DNA from: Thamnaconus septentrionalis
Lineage: Eukaryota > Chordata > Actinopteri > Tetraodontiformes > Monacanthidae
Direction of reading: 5' to 3'
NCBI GenBank assembly: GCA_009823395.1
Contig: CM020516.1
Location: 10,203,501 to 10,267,500, forward strand
DNA length: 64,000 nt
Position 1 is the first letter of the stretch, and the number at the start of each line of letters is the position of its first letter. The notes under the pieces were generated by a model that ran no database searches, was not told the DNA's origin, and saw nothing but the letters and a program-made list of their open reading frames with translations. The translations under genes and the position numbers were made by a program. Below are positions 46,601-57,110 of this stretch, piece after piece.

Positions 46601-48515
46601 TGAGTGTCATGGTGTGTGTACGTGTGTTTGTCACGTTTTTTAATAGTTCATTATTATTGTTATTTTAAAATATTTAATATATTTTCAGGAATCTAACAGT
46701 TGTTAGACCGTTGGCCCATGCACATCACACATACACATATATACACAACACACACTCAATCATGGGTTAACTAACGTTTCCCTGATAATAAATCCAATAT
46801 TATCCACATGAAGATAAAAGTGAAGACTTATATTCCTTGAAAGAAAATTATTAAAATTTGCAACAAGTAAAATTTCTGTTTCATTTAAAAAAAATAAATA
46901 AATAAAAGTGGTGCATATGAAGTAGAATTTAACTCTTGAAGCGTGTGTTGTAAAACTGCATTTTAATTTATTCTCTCTGGGTTTTGTTTTCTTGGCACCA
47001 CTTTCAACAGTCAAAGCTTTGCGCTTCCTCCTCTATTGCCTCAATCGGAGTCTGTGTCAGGAAAGCCAAAGTGAGTGACAGTAAGTTATGAGTCAAACAC
47101 CTGATAAGGCTCGTATAATCACCAATAAAATGATAACCCACTGACATTATAGACATGTCTGGTTACATGTGAGGTCAAAATCCATATTAACGCAGGACTT
47201 TTCAGATTAGAATGTTTGTTGTTCCTTTTTTTTTTTTTTTACGATTTGTTGAGAGTGGAAAATCCAGTAAAATGCTTTGCTGGACATGACTTGAGATTTG
47301 TATTTATTCATTTATTTATTTATTTATTTTTTTTACAATACTAAGCAATGCAAACATACTGGACAAACATTTCTCAGTTATCTCTATTGGGTCTAGAATA
47401 CTGATGACTGAGTCTCTTAAAACTTCGTCTGAATATATTCAAAGTTAATGGGGAATGTCTCTTGGACGGTGTTTTCTAGCTGGTAGAGCCTGCCAACACA
47501 AACTGTACTCCATAAAAACAGTGATACTGTGAGGTTCACTCTATATGTCAAAAACAGTTACACAGCACTTACACAAAAATGACAGAGCAGTTGAGGAATA
47601 GGAGTACTGTTATTTTTTTTTCGGGAAAGTCACCCTGAACACTTCATTAAATGTTTACTCTGAGTGTTCTCATGTGACTGTGGTCGAAAGTCAAACAGTT
47701 TGTTCCTCTATGTTTGGTTTTGGCCAATGGCAATGATGTGTTCGCAGGAGCAACCACTGTTTCTATCTATTCATTTGTAAAATCTGTTCCCCTTTTTTGT
47801 TAATGTTAATGTTGGTCTTGAGTCCAGAGCAAATTACATTTGCATACAAAACTACTGACACGCATAGCAGCAACAAGTCAATTGCAACCTAACTGCCTTG
47901 GTCCTTTGGGAAATACAAAAATATGTGATATTGGAGCTACGTTGCAGTAGGATGTTATCAGCAATATTTTTTTATGATTCATATTTTACTGGGTTTTTTG
48001 TGTAAGTCATCACCGGTATGACCTCAAGTTAATCTGATAAAGCTTTCATTGATAATAAGTGCAATAAATGAGGTGTGGTATGAAACATGAGTAGTCATGA
48101 GAGGTTTAATAAAAGTTCCTTGAAGATGCAAATATAAGCTTGTCAGTATGAGGAAGTATGTGTATATATGCTTAAATAAAATAATAATAATGTTTTCTTG
48201 GAGTCAATGTGCTAACACGAAAACATATTATTCATCATTCTGAGATAAGTCAGAATTTAAAACACGATACAAGTATTACATAAGTCGTTATTTTGAAAGC
48301 AGTTTGACAGAGGAGCTGAAGCAGGAGCAGATGGGTGGAGTGTTTTGGAGACCCACCTCATCATGGGATATGCAGAAAATGTGCTTCAGTGTATATTGAT
48401 AATGGACAAGTCTTTACAATTTGCTTTAACACACAGAAAAACAAAGAAACACAGAAAAAATGGACGAAATACAGCTATTTTATGACTTACTTACTCTTAA
48501 CAGAATTTAATAAAT
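46600..48515. other. gene-free AT-rich sequence upstream of lrmda
   Basis: No exon or CNE character. (TTTA)n near 47302-47330. The end of this block abuts a hAT-like terminus, so part of it may be transposon interior, but no opposite terminus was found. Confidence 0.3.
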
Positions 48516-48580
48516 TCGGCGGGCCGGATTAAAAAGCTTATGGGGCTGCATATGGCCCCCGGGCCAGTTTGCCAATGCCT
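48516..48580 (-). mobile_element. hAT-like DNA transposon terminus
   Basis: GGGCCGGATTAAAAAGC, ATATGGCCCCCGGGCC and AGTTTGCCAATGCC in order. This GGCCGGAT...GGCCC.CGGGCC.AGTTTG layout is the terminal sequence of widespread vertebrate hAT elements. Only one end is recognised. Confidence 0.55.
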
Positions 48581-48662
48581 TGTGTTGTATGTTTTCAGGA
48601 AGCAGAAGCAGAAGCAGAAGCAGAGTGTCACACAAGAGGAAGGGGACAGTTGTGTGTCAAGT

Positions 48663-48663
<1 letters not shown>

Positions 48664-48749
<86 letters not shown>
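48664..48749 (+). repeat. (CA)43 microsatellite
   Basis: Forty-three CA units, ending only about 280 bp upstream of the lrmda ATG. Confidence 0.97.
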
Positions 48750-48750
<1 letters not shown>

Positions 48751-48898
48751 GTGCCCACGTGCTTCCGCACTACTGCCGGTCAGCTGATCAACTCGGCACG
48801 CGGAAACGCTCAAGTCCAACTCGAAAGTGCAAGTCGTTCATGTAAAAAAAAAAAAAAAGGGGTGCCAGTTCAACACAAGTCCGAGCAGTTGTCGCTTA

Positions 48899-48949
48899 AT
48901 GTGGAGAGCGGCGACTCTGGGGCCAGCCTTGAGTCCAGTCTGGGTTTGA
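48899..48949 (+). other. possible uORF in lrmda leader (16 codons)
   Basis: ATG at 48899 to TGA at 48947-48949, ending 82 nt before the main ATG. Whether it lies in the mRNA depends on an unknown start site. A minimal ATG-TAA also occurs at 48839-48844. Confidence 0.25.
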
Positions 48950-48987
48950 ACACGGACTGTCATTGAGGGGGAAACGACCCAAACTGC

Positions 48988-48988
<1 letters not shown>

Positions 48989-49018
<30 letters not shown>
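48989..49018 (+). repeat. (CAG)10 in lrmda 5' leader
   Basis: Ten uninterrupted CAG units end 13 nt before the lrmda ATG. The tract is probably transcribed, not translated, and is likely length-polymorphic. Confidence 0.9.
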
Positions 49019-49022
<4 letters not shown>

Positions 49023-49031
49023 CTGTCAGTC

Positions 49032-49073
49032 ATGGAACACGACGAGTCGCTCGTCGCTCTGAATGGAACTCAC
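49032..49073 (+). CDS. lrmda: lrmda (C10orf11) coding exon 1, residues 1-14
   Basis: A 14-codon first exon reading MEHDESLVALNGTH, followed by the donor GTAAGT at 49074. The ATG has G at -3 and G at +4, a good initiation context. The exon is recognised through its neighbour: spliced in phase 0 to 49853-49953 it continues [12 protein letters not shown], matching my recollection of human LRMDA (VSYIGQDCREIP). LRMDA is a leucine-rich-repeat protein needed for melanocyte differentiation; loss of it causes oculocutaneous albinism type 7 in people, and knockdown reduces melanocytes in zebrafish. The gene points away from znf503, as at human 10q22. Confidence 0.8.
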
Positions 49074-49852
49074 GTAAGTTTGCTCGTTCGCGTTTAACTT
49101 CCTCGTTCTATCGGTAATTGTTTCTCACAACCTGCGTGTATTATCCCCCGCCCCCCCTGTTTAAAACGTTTCCGTGAGTGCTTCGGCATCACCGGCGTCA
49201 TGTGACGCGCTTTTTGGGCAGACCTCACTCAGGCGTGACCCGGTAGCACCACTTCCGGCTGCGACTCTCCCACCTCGCTCAGCGCGTTTCTGATGCACCT
49301 GGCCGCTCAAGCCCCCGTGTTTTTTTTTTTTTTTTTTAATCAGTGGAATGTACTTGAGCTGAGCCTTACAAAGTAAACAAGCAATGCTGGACTGTGTCCA
49401 TTTTCAGCTTTTTTTGTTGTTGCAATACTATAAACACTTTGATAATGGTTTTGTGCATCACGGTTTTGTTTACAGGAGAAGATTTGAGGCCAAGTTACTC
49501 AGCTGAAACACATTTACAAACATTTATCACATTGATGCATAGCTGTGAAGTTGAGTAGACTATGATGTCAGGACAAGTAGTTTTACTTTTTAGATTATTT
49601 TTATTTATGAACATCTAAAAAAAAATGTAGTGGCCCTACTAGTGCTAGCATGATGTGATGCTAGCTAGCATACTAAGATTGGTTAAGGATTCTTTGTGTG
49701 TGTGTGTATGAGGGACAGGTTTCTAATACATATCATTTTTAAATATTTTATTCTGTGAATCACTTTGCTTTGCATTTTTAATGTATGAAAACTGCTAATA
49801 TTATTGCTATTGGTTATTACAATGGGTACATTTTTTCATTTTGTTCCAACAG
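49074..49852 (+). other. lrmda: lrmda intron 1 (779 nt, phase 0)
   Basis: GTAAGT...CAG intron. It holds a T-tract near 49320-49337 and an AT-rich second half with GCTAGCTAGC-like sequence near 49660. The CpG-richer first 250 nt are probably a promoter-proximal extension. Confidence 0.8.
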
Positions 49853-49953
49853 CTTTCCTTCATCGGACATGACTGCAAGGACATTCCAAACTTCCTGGGT
49901 GAAACCTACGGCCACTTTGCTCGACGGCTGGATCTGAGCTTCAATCAGCTGAG
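49853..49953 (+). CDS. lrmda: lrmda (C10orf11) coding exon 2, LRR start; gene continues off window
   Basis: A 101-nt exon between the acceptor TTGTTCCAACAG and the donor GTAGGC. It reads [14 protein letters not shown], then [14 protein letters not shown] and two bases (AG) of a split codon. [10 protein letters not shown] is a leucine-rich-repeat start and corresponds to KRLDLSFNLL in human LRMDA as I recall it. If the intron were retained, the frame would stop at once (AGG TAG). The next human exon (LEGLSAF..., LEELILDNN) has no counterpart that I could find up to 64 kb, so the remaining LRR exons lie outside. That fits the very long introns of this gene in other vertebrates. Together the two exons give the first 47 residues of a protein of about 200-230 residues. 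Confidence 0.88.
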
Positions 49954-50056
49954 GTAGGCGACTCACCTGGAACACTCTCTCTCTCCGTTTCTTCCTGTTA
50001 GTCGTGCCTTTTTGTGACACCAGGTGCTGTTAATTAAATGTGTCCACTTGTCCCAG

Positions 50057-50135
50057 AGGTGTCAAGAGAGTCATCAGGACATTCCATGAGCTGAAAAAGC
50101 TTTTTGGAGTTGTGCCGATGCCCTGCTGTGGCTGA
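50057..50135 (+). CDS. possible alternative terminal exon of lrmda
   Basis: After a plausible acceptor (TTGTCCCAG) 103 nt past exon 2, the frame left by exon 2 (AG + A) reads RGVKRVIRTFHELKKLFG and then stops at TGA 50133-50135. The stop overlaps an AATAAA at 50135-50140. Use of this exon would give a 73-residue protein with the first repeat only. This is inferred from splice and polyA motifs; chance is a real alternative. Confidence 0.2.
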
Positions 50136-50149
50136 ATAAAAGGTTCGCT

Positions 50150-50690
50150 CGATAAATGTGACATGCTAATTTTGGTGGCTTTGCTAAAGTTAAAAAAAAA
50201 AAGAAAAAAAGGGAGGATTCCTCTGACAGGACATGAAGCAGCACCTCATGGCAGCCTCGTCGGATGGGGCTGCCATCTCACCAGCAGGACTAGCATCAGC
50301 GCTGTGGCAAGGAAAAGAAAGGAGGTGATGGTTATGAGGTGCTTTTGTTTCTCAGCCCTTTTCATGACTGTCAGGCCATGAAGCCGCCTGAATAGAGGCA
50401 ATTTTATGTTGCATTTGTTCGACCTGTGCTCGGGTGCAGCGCTCAGAGCGGCAGGGAAGCGTTGTTTGGTGCTGATGAACAAATAATTCCTAAAACTATT
50501 GTTCAAGGTGTCACGCCTTTAGTGTTTTGGATGTATTGGTGGCAGTTGTCTGAGGAAACCAGTGACCTGTGCTGTCATTCATCAACATTATGGTGTTCTA
50601 ATAATGATTTTTCAATAAACAAAAAAAAAAAAAAAAGGCTGTCTTTTGGAACAGGACGATTTCTGTCAGATGTTGAGCACAGCGCTTGAG
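50150..50690. other. intronic sequence, nothing distinctive
   Basis: Poly-A runs at 50190 and 50620-50636. No exon recognised. Confidence 0.3.
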
Positions 50691-51190
50691 CAGCGGGAGG
50701 TTAAATGTCTTGGAAGCGAGATCCAGCTACATGTCCCACAAAGATCCTCATGAAATTTGACTGAAACAACCCCTCCGTGTTGTTGCTTTCAAGGAGATCA
50801 AGGCTGACATTATGTGTCTCTCCCTTGAACCTGTCACATTAAGGACTTGATGTTTAGAATTAAATATTTATGACTCCAATATTACTACTCAATTATTAAT
50901 TTTCACTTGGGCTAATCTCAAATGTCAGATATCATCGCTAAACTTCAAAGCGGCGGTTTGGGCAGAGAGGCTGCGCAGACATAATGAAGTGGTGCTGGAA
51001 TCATTCGGGACTTTTATTGATGGGTCCGTGATTGATGGTTTACTGGTGGGCGGAGTGATCAGTTACACAGTGCCAGCAGTCGGCGTGGAAACATGTTGGA
51101 GGGATTCAGTTGGAAAAAATATATCCTGGTTAAAATCAAAGGTTCATACTTATTTTTGTTTATTTATGGGCAGCTTTCGGTGATTAATTA
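50690..51190. promoter_or_regulatory. candidate conserved noncoding element in lrmda intron
   Basis: GGCTGACATTATGTGTCTC near 50803, ATTAAATATTTATGACTCC near 50859, ACTCAATTATTAATTTTC near 50887, GGGCTAATCTCAAATG near 50909 and TTATTGATGGGTCCGTGATTG near 51015. Confidence 0.45.
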
Positions 51191-52220
51191 TTTAAAAATC
51201 TCTGCAGCTCTCCAGAAAACAGCATATTTAACCTTCTGTTTACAGCCTCCCTGGTTTTAGCTTCCTGCTAAAAGTGATGCTTCATTGTAAGTGCAACATG
51301 TTTGGAGGGGATGTAAACAGAGACTGCCTGTGTCTCACAGACTAGATAAAAACACCCGTCTGGGCCGTGCTGTCACCGGCCTAAAATGCATTTGTGGGAA
51401 ATTGTTTCCATTTGTGTCATCGCAAAGTTCCCCTTTGCAGACCTCTGTGGTGTTTCAGTGCATGCTTTCGGAAATGCAGAACAAGTAAAAGTGTTTCTGA
51501 GAGTTTACTGACAGGCTGCAGTCAGAGAACACTGGTACAGGGAATTTAGGAACCTTCCCGACATGAAAACATCACGTCAGACTTCTGCTTTCAATATTTT
51601 TTCTTGGGGCGGTGGAGGTCTCACAAATACAGTGTCTTCTCCTGTGATGGTGATTGGCACTCAAATGACAAGCCACAGACCCATTTTCGTCATAAAAAGT
51701 GACATTTTGCATTATATAGGACAACCTAGAAGCTACAGATGTACATGTTTGCTATGTCCTCTATCAGGTTGGTATTATTAATAACCGTGAGTCGCCTCCT
51801 TATTTGGGTTATCTGCCTTGGAGACGTCTTTGTTTTGACCTGGTGTGGCTGTCACTTGCAGCCGACCGGGTGCAAACAGACGCACTCGTTGCTGATGCTC
51901 GGTGGACGGCTGCCTTCAGCTTCCTGCTCTTCCTCCCGTTTCCCCATTCAAATTGAAAGAGAGACATCGGCAGCTCTTTTTTTTTGGGGGGGGTTGTTGT
52001 TCCTCCTCCTCTTCGTCTCTCCCTCGGTTTTTTCTTCCCCCTCTTGGCAATATGTTTATTTTTGTCAGTTCAATTGACAACACTCATCCGGCAGCCTGAC
52101 AATGAGTCACAGCGAGAGGCGATGCACCTTCAGCTCCGTCTCCTTCCTGCGTCTGCTGGGTGTGTGTGTGTGTGTGTCCCTCACGTACAGTCTGTTTGTG
52201 TTTGATTGCATGCTGCGTTT
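51190..52220. other. intronic sequence with a repeat-like stretch
   Basis: TTCTGTTTACAGCCTCCCTGG near 51234 resembles parts of the CATCAC-box repeats elsewhere. 52075-52110 is weakly CNE-like. Short GT tract at 52160-52177. No exon. Confidence 0.3.
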
Positions 52221-52980
52221 GTGACTCCGTGACTAGCTGGGCAGGTAATGGCAGGATGAGATTATGCTAGCCGGCTGTCACACCCACGGCTCTTGCCTCT
52301 GTCTTGCGCCACGCTGCCTGCCTGTCTCATCGATGTGTTAAGGAGCGCGGCCCGCCGCGAGATTCCTGTCTCGGGATGAGCTCGGCTCGCCGTTCGCCGT
52401 GCCCACTCCGCTTCAGGTCAGGCGCGTGTGCGCGACGAATCGAGCCGGCGTCTGTTGTCACGGCACGATTCGCGCGCTTGTGACCAGGCGTCGGCGCCGC
52501 CCAGACAGGTAGAGCTTTCTGAGGAGGAACACGTGTCTGCGAGAGGCAGGGCGACGTCCCGGCGCTGCGGTGGCGGCGGCGCTTAACGTTTGCCTTCAGA
52601 TGTGACGTGGCGTCAATACACGTCTGCCAAGCCTTGACGCTGACCTGAAAGCGACGTCTGGCCTATTTTTTCACTCCGGGTTGTTTCAGCCTTGGAGCCC
52701 TAGCAAAGATCTCCTCCACATGCAATGCAGATTGCTGCATATTTTAATGTAAAAAGAAAAAAAAAGATTTTTTTTTTTTTATGCTGAACTGACCTGATTT
52801 GGATTCGCCATGTAATTCGATATCACTGCCAGAGCACACACATCTTTAATTTATACTGTATAAAATTCAGGTTATCAGATGAACTCTTAATATCAGACTT
52901 TAGAGTGGAAGTGCAAGCTGCCATTAGGACACAAAGGTCCATTTTCGACGTTAGCATTGCAAATGAACCTCACTTACCTC
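52220..52980. other. CpG-rich intronic sequence
   Basis: High CpG near 52330-52600, T-run near 52770. No exon or CpG-island promoter evidence beyond composition. Confidence 0.3.
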
Positions 52981-52988
52981 GGCAAATG

Positions 52989-53060
52989 CATATGTGTGTG
53001 TGTGTGTGTTTGCGCGCGCGCACGCAGGCACGCACGCGCGCAGGCACGCGTGTGCGTCGG
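52989..53060 (+). repeat. alternating GT/GC/AC tract, Z-DNA-capable
   Basis: TGTGTG, then TTTGCGCGCGCGCACGC and more CGCACGC/GCACGCG units: almost continuous purine-pyrimidine alternation for about 70 bp. Confidence 0.85.
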
Positions 53061-53259
53061 AGGGCGCGCATGCTCGCTGAGCCTATGTTGCTGGTGGCAG
53101 GCGTTTTGCATTTTAATGACAAATCAAGTATGCTAACTCGCATTTTAAAACGAAAGTGCTCCAAGTGTCACCCGGCTGTCAAAATGAGATGTAAGCAGGC
53201 TGATGAAAAGAGAACAAAGAAGACAAAGTAGGGAGGCCTGATACACTGAGAAATGAAAT

Positions 53260-53920
53260 AAAACCTTGTATGGCCTGTCAGCTGTGTCATTTTATATTCA
53301 TATCTAAAGAACATTCCGGTATTATTCCGCCGCTCGCGTCTCACTCATCTGTCGCCGCTAATTCGTCAGCGGGCGCCGCGCCGTCTTTCAAGTCGCCGCG
53401 TATCAACACGGAAGGGCCCCGCTAATTGACAAATGAGTGTCACAGGCATCAAGCGCTCGTTCCTTCCTCCAGCCCGAGCCAGGTAGGCTCCGATGGCAGG
53501 CGGAGGAAGGTAGTTTGTGTTTATTGGCAGGAGCCCCGGCGCGAGGCATCGGACCGCCGCCGCAATGAGAAGTGACAACGGCAAGAGAGCCTGTCATTGT
53601 CTCGCCTAAGTGTTCCATCTTCAAGAGATGCCGGTATGCAGATAAAGTGTCAGTTAGGAAGGGGAGGATATGAAACACTGGCACGGCCGAGTCCTTAAAT
53701 CACTTAAGTGGAAGCGGGGGAGTGTGTACCCGCTCTGGTAATGGCGGCGGCAGCGGCGGCCCCCGAGTACGGAAATGTATTCCATATCCGATCTATCAGA
53801 CCTGCTTAGGCCGATATTCCGGGATAACCTGATCTGTGTCTCATAAATTAGGGGTGGATGCAGAGCTCTCACACCCCTCTGAGATTTAAGGCTGATATAT
53901 ATGAGGGTGGGTGTGAGGGG
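53260..53920. promoter_or_regulatory. candidate conserved noncoding element cluster (strong)
   Basis: TCATTTTATATTCATATC near 53288, CCGCTAATTCGTCAGCG near 53354, CCCGCTAATTGACAAATGAG near 53418, GCAGATAAAGTGTCAGTTAGG near 53638 and CATATCCGATCTATCAGACC near 53782. Over 600 bp of repeat-poor sequence. Confidence 0.5.
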
Positions 53921-55540
53921 TGAGGGTCTGGCAGGAAATAACTTATTCATATCAAGGACGTTGATATTGTGTATTATTTTATTGGTTGGGGTTTTTTTTT
54001 GGGGGGGAGGGGTGTGGTGGTGGATCCCAAGCTTTTTAATTTGCAGGGTTTTTATTTTTTTTCCCGCCACCCTAAGTGATGCACTATTCCAGGTGACGTG
54101 ATGGAACGGGGTGCTATGCATAATGGATGTCTCGCCTCGCCTCTCCGGTCCGCCGTCTTATTACATCAGAACTTTGTTTTATGCGATTGCGGCGACAGTT
54201 TTATCAGAGTGAGTCACCCGTTGGCGGAGTGAAGCCGTTACAGACTGGACTGTCGAGTTCGTCCAAATCGCATGTGACGTTTCAACGCTTTCAAGATACG
54301 GGAGCGTAATTCAGAACCGCCTTGCCTTGTGTTGCTGCTGCTTATTCTGACAAACAAATCAAGTTGCACTGTTACTAGCAGAATAACGCTGCCCCGCCAG
54401 GTGGAACGTTTCCCCCGCATGATTTCTATTCATGTCAAAAAGCCTGCAGAAGACCAACGGACAATGATTCCGTCACGTCTCGAGGATGGTTAAGAACATC
54501 TTCCTGTGGGAGCCTGGCAAGATGGATGTAGTTTAAAACTTGAGAGATCTGGCTACTATTGAAGTAACACATTATTAAGTTATACATCGTACCTAGCCAA
54601 CCTCATAGCATTGCACGTCAACAGATTGCTACAGTTTCAGGCGCTCCGAGGGGAAGCGCTGCTTCCCTTGTTGATTAAGATAAAGAAGTTTTTCCATCTA
54701 TTGTTCAAACTTCAATCCCTGTTTATTTGCTGAGGCTAAGGTGAAGTGCTGGACTGACCTGGATGTTGCCCACTGCTTTTGCACAAGCAGTCAACATACT
54801 TGGGCCAATACTTTTAGTATACTTTTTAGTCATGTGGTTTTGATGACGTAGGAATATAGTGTGAATTCGGATTCTGGGCAGGAAGTAGAAATTAAGATTA
54901 AGTCTATGGAGGAAACTGTGAAGCTGTACAGGTTTAGAGCCCATTTCAAGACGTCAAAAACCCAGTTAGCTACATTAGCGACATGAGCTAACAGGCATTA
55001 GCAGACTCGGTTCCTCCCGACCGCAGACGAAGGGTTGAAATCCAGTTTTTACAGTGTTTTTTTGTAAGCTTTTTACACTTCTCAACTTTGTGAACAACAA
55101 CCTTTGGAACTCTTAAAAAAAAAAAAAAACATTTCTTTTTCTCTCGGTTCCAGCGATTGGAGCAGAAAAACATCTGCATTCTTCTATTTGACAGACCTTC
55201 AGCAACCTGCATGCTCGATATGAGCCGTGTGACGTCACGTGAAAACAACCTATTGTGCAGAATTATTTCTCAAAAAACTGTTCATGGAAAGTGGAGGGTA
55301 AAAAATCCACCAACCCTGCAATCAGTGCTGAGGCTTCGTGCGTCACAGTCGACCCCCAAGATGGTCAGCGTGTATCAGGTTGGCGTTTGCCCTTTGCTTC
55401 AAGCCTTGCCGAGCAGTCGGCCCTTTTGGCTCCCCCAAGCACAAACTCCTCCACGCCGGAGTGTAACATCCATACCATAAATCTTCATCTCTCTGTTAGC
55501 ACACAAAAGCCACTGATGGCAGGAAAAAAAAACCCCATCC
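53920..55540. other. intronic sequence with repeat-like stretches
   Basis: GGTG/T-rich low complexity near 53988-54060; TTAGC words near 54963-55005 as in other decayed repeats; poly-A at 55116-55130. No exon. Confidence 0.3.
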
Positions 55541-56160
55541 GTTAATTACTGTCAGGCTCTGCCATTGGCCCTCCAGCGCATTCCTCCTCTTCCTCTCGAT
55601 TGTAAGGCCATCCTGCGGTTTTTGGGGGATCCTGAATGGAATGGAACATCTTTATGTTTCTTTTGTTCACATTATATATACCGGGCAGCGGTGCCATTCC
55701 TTTTATGACTGCGTCACATTTTTTATTGTATATCCCGAGATGGATGGCGCACCGTTGACACCGAGATTTACGGGCCTTTAGCTCGCAGTGGCAACGCTTT
55801 AGAAGGGTCTGCTGACATCTCGCCAGCACTCTGGAGGAGGAGAATAAAAGCTGACATTTTATTGGCTCTGGGAGACGGAGTGAAAGAGGCCGGGGAGTGG
55901 AAATGTGGGGAAGAAAGGGAAGGAAATTCTGCTTTTCTACTTTATATTTTTTGGTGCGGCCAGCTGTCACGGTGGAACCTCGCTAAAAAGAAGGGATTTA
56001 TGGGGTATTATTTAGAAACTTGTCAGCGGTAATGACAACAGCTATGATTTCAATTATCACCCACTAAATGTAGCTTAATTCACCGCCTTGCTGCCCATAA
56101 TGAGGCCTGACATCATTATTTTGAGGGAGGGGCGGAATAAAGATTCGATACCGTGCAAGT
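55540..56160. promoter_or_regulatory. candidate conserved noncoding element cluster
   Basis: GGTGCCATTCCTTTTATGAC near 55690, GAGATTTACGGGCCTTTAGC near 55762, CTGACATTTTATTGGCTCTGG near 55851 and GATTTCAATTATCACCC near 56046. Confidence 0.4.
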
Positions 56161-56372
56161 TTAATATTGTACGTTGACCACCGATTGAAATTCTCTCCCT
56201 GCCTGCCGCCTGGCACGCAGCGAGGACCCACTTCCTCCTGTGCGGTTGTTGGGTACAGGCAGAGCTGCCGAGTTCAAAGCCGTCTTGATGGGATGTATTT
56301 TCTTTCCATTGACAGGAATCCAATTAGTTTTAGTACAGTCTGGCTGGATAAAAAAAAAAAAAAGAAGACTTC

Positions 56373-56644
56373 TTAAAGGTCCAGTGTGTAAAATTTTGTA
56401 GGAACAGAGTGTGTTTCTTATTTAGGGCAGGCAGGCTTCCTTGACAAATGCCAATGCAAGATGGCAGCTAACTGGGAGCAAAACCCCTATTGATTCATGT
56501 ATATTCTTATACATGAGGAAAACCAAATCCCTTTCATTGTTCTGCAAGTATGCACTTTTATTAATGTTTTTATGGGCAGTATGTTAAGCTTTTACCAATA
56601 TAAAAATCATAAATCAAGCCAGATTTTACACACTGGACCTTTAA
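56373..56644. mobile_element. 272-bp MITE with perfect 22-bp terminal inverted repeats
   Basis: Begins TTAAAGGTCCAGTGTG and ends with its exact reverse complement. The two ends match for 22 bp before diverging. No ORF inside. TTAA (or TAA) at each end may be the target-site duplication, as in piggyBac- or Harbinger-type elements. It occurs widely in fish DNA; the superfamily is left open. Confidence 0.9.
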
Positions 56645-57110
56645 AATCCACAATATGTTTCCTCGCCATTTTTGCCACAAAGCCGTTGATGGATCTTTAT
56701 GATTAGAGCGCGAGTGGAAACGCCTCCCTGCCTTGTTTTGGCGAGCGCGAAACAAGGCGTTCACACGCCTCGCTCAGGCCTGACGGACGCGGCAAGGTCT
56801 TTTGATACGGTGTAAACATCCGGGCGCCCCGTCGAGTCCCTGAACGATTAACCCCGCCCCTCCGCGCCCCCAGAGTCCTTCATATTTAAACACTTTACAA
56901 GTGCTACACAAATTCTGCAGAAAAAAACCCAAAACAAAACAAAACGCCATGTAAATTTCAGGGGCAAGGGAGGAGAGTCAGATGTATAATTCATTAGTGA
57001 CATGTTTAGTGAGTAGGCGATGGGGGTGTTAAAGTGCACTCGGGTTCTTGACGTGCGTTAAGCTGGGGGGGTGATGATGATCGGGACGGGCACTCGGCTG
57101 TCAATAACCA
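56645..57110. other. intronic sequence
   Basis: GC-rich to 56880, then AT-balanced with CAGATGTATAATTCATTAGTG near 56979. No exon. Confidence 0.3.

Larger units (their letters stand above)
48750..49031 (+). promoter_or_regulatory. lrmda: lrmda promoter and 5' leader
   Basis: Follows directly after a (CA)43 tract. A palindromic E-box CACGTG lies at 48756-48761, about 275 bp before the ATG, and a CAGCTG E-box lies near 48781-48786. CACGTG is the core bound by MITF/USF-type bHLH-Zip factors, which would suit a melanocyte gene, but one hexamer is weak evidence. A short upstream frame at 48899-48949 (16 codons) and the CAG10 tract at 48989-49018 would fall in the leader if transcription starts early enough. 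Confidence 0.4.
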
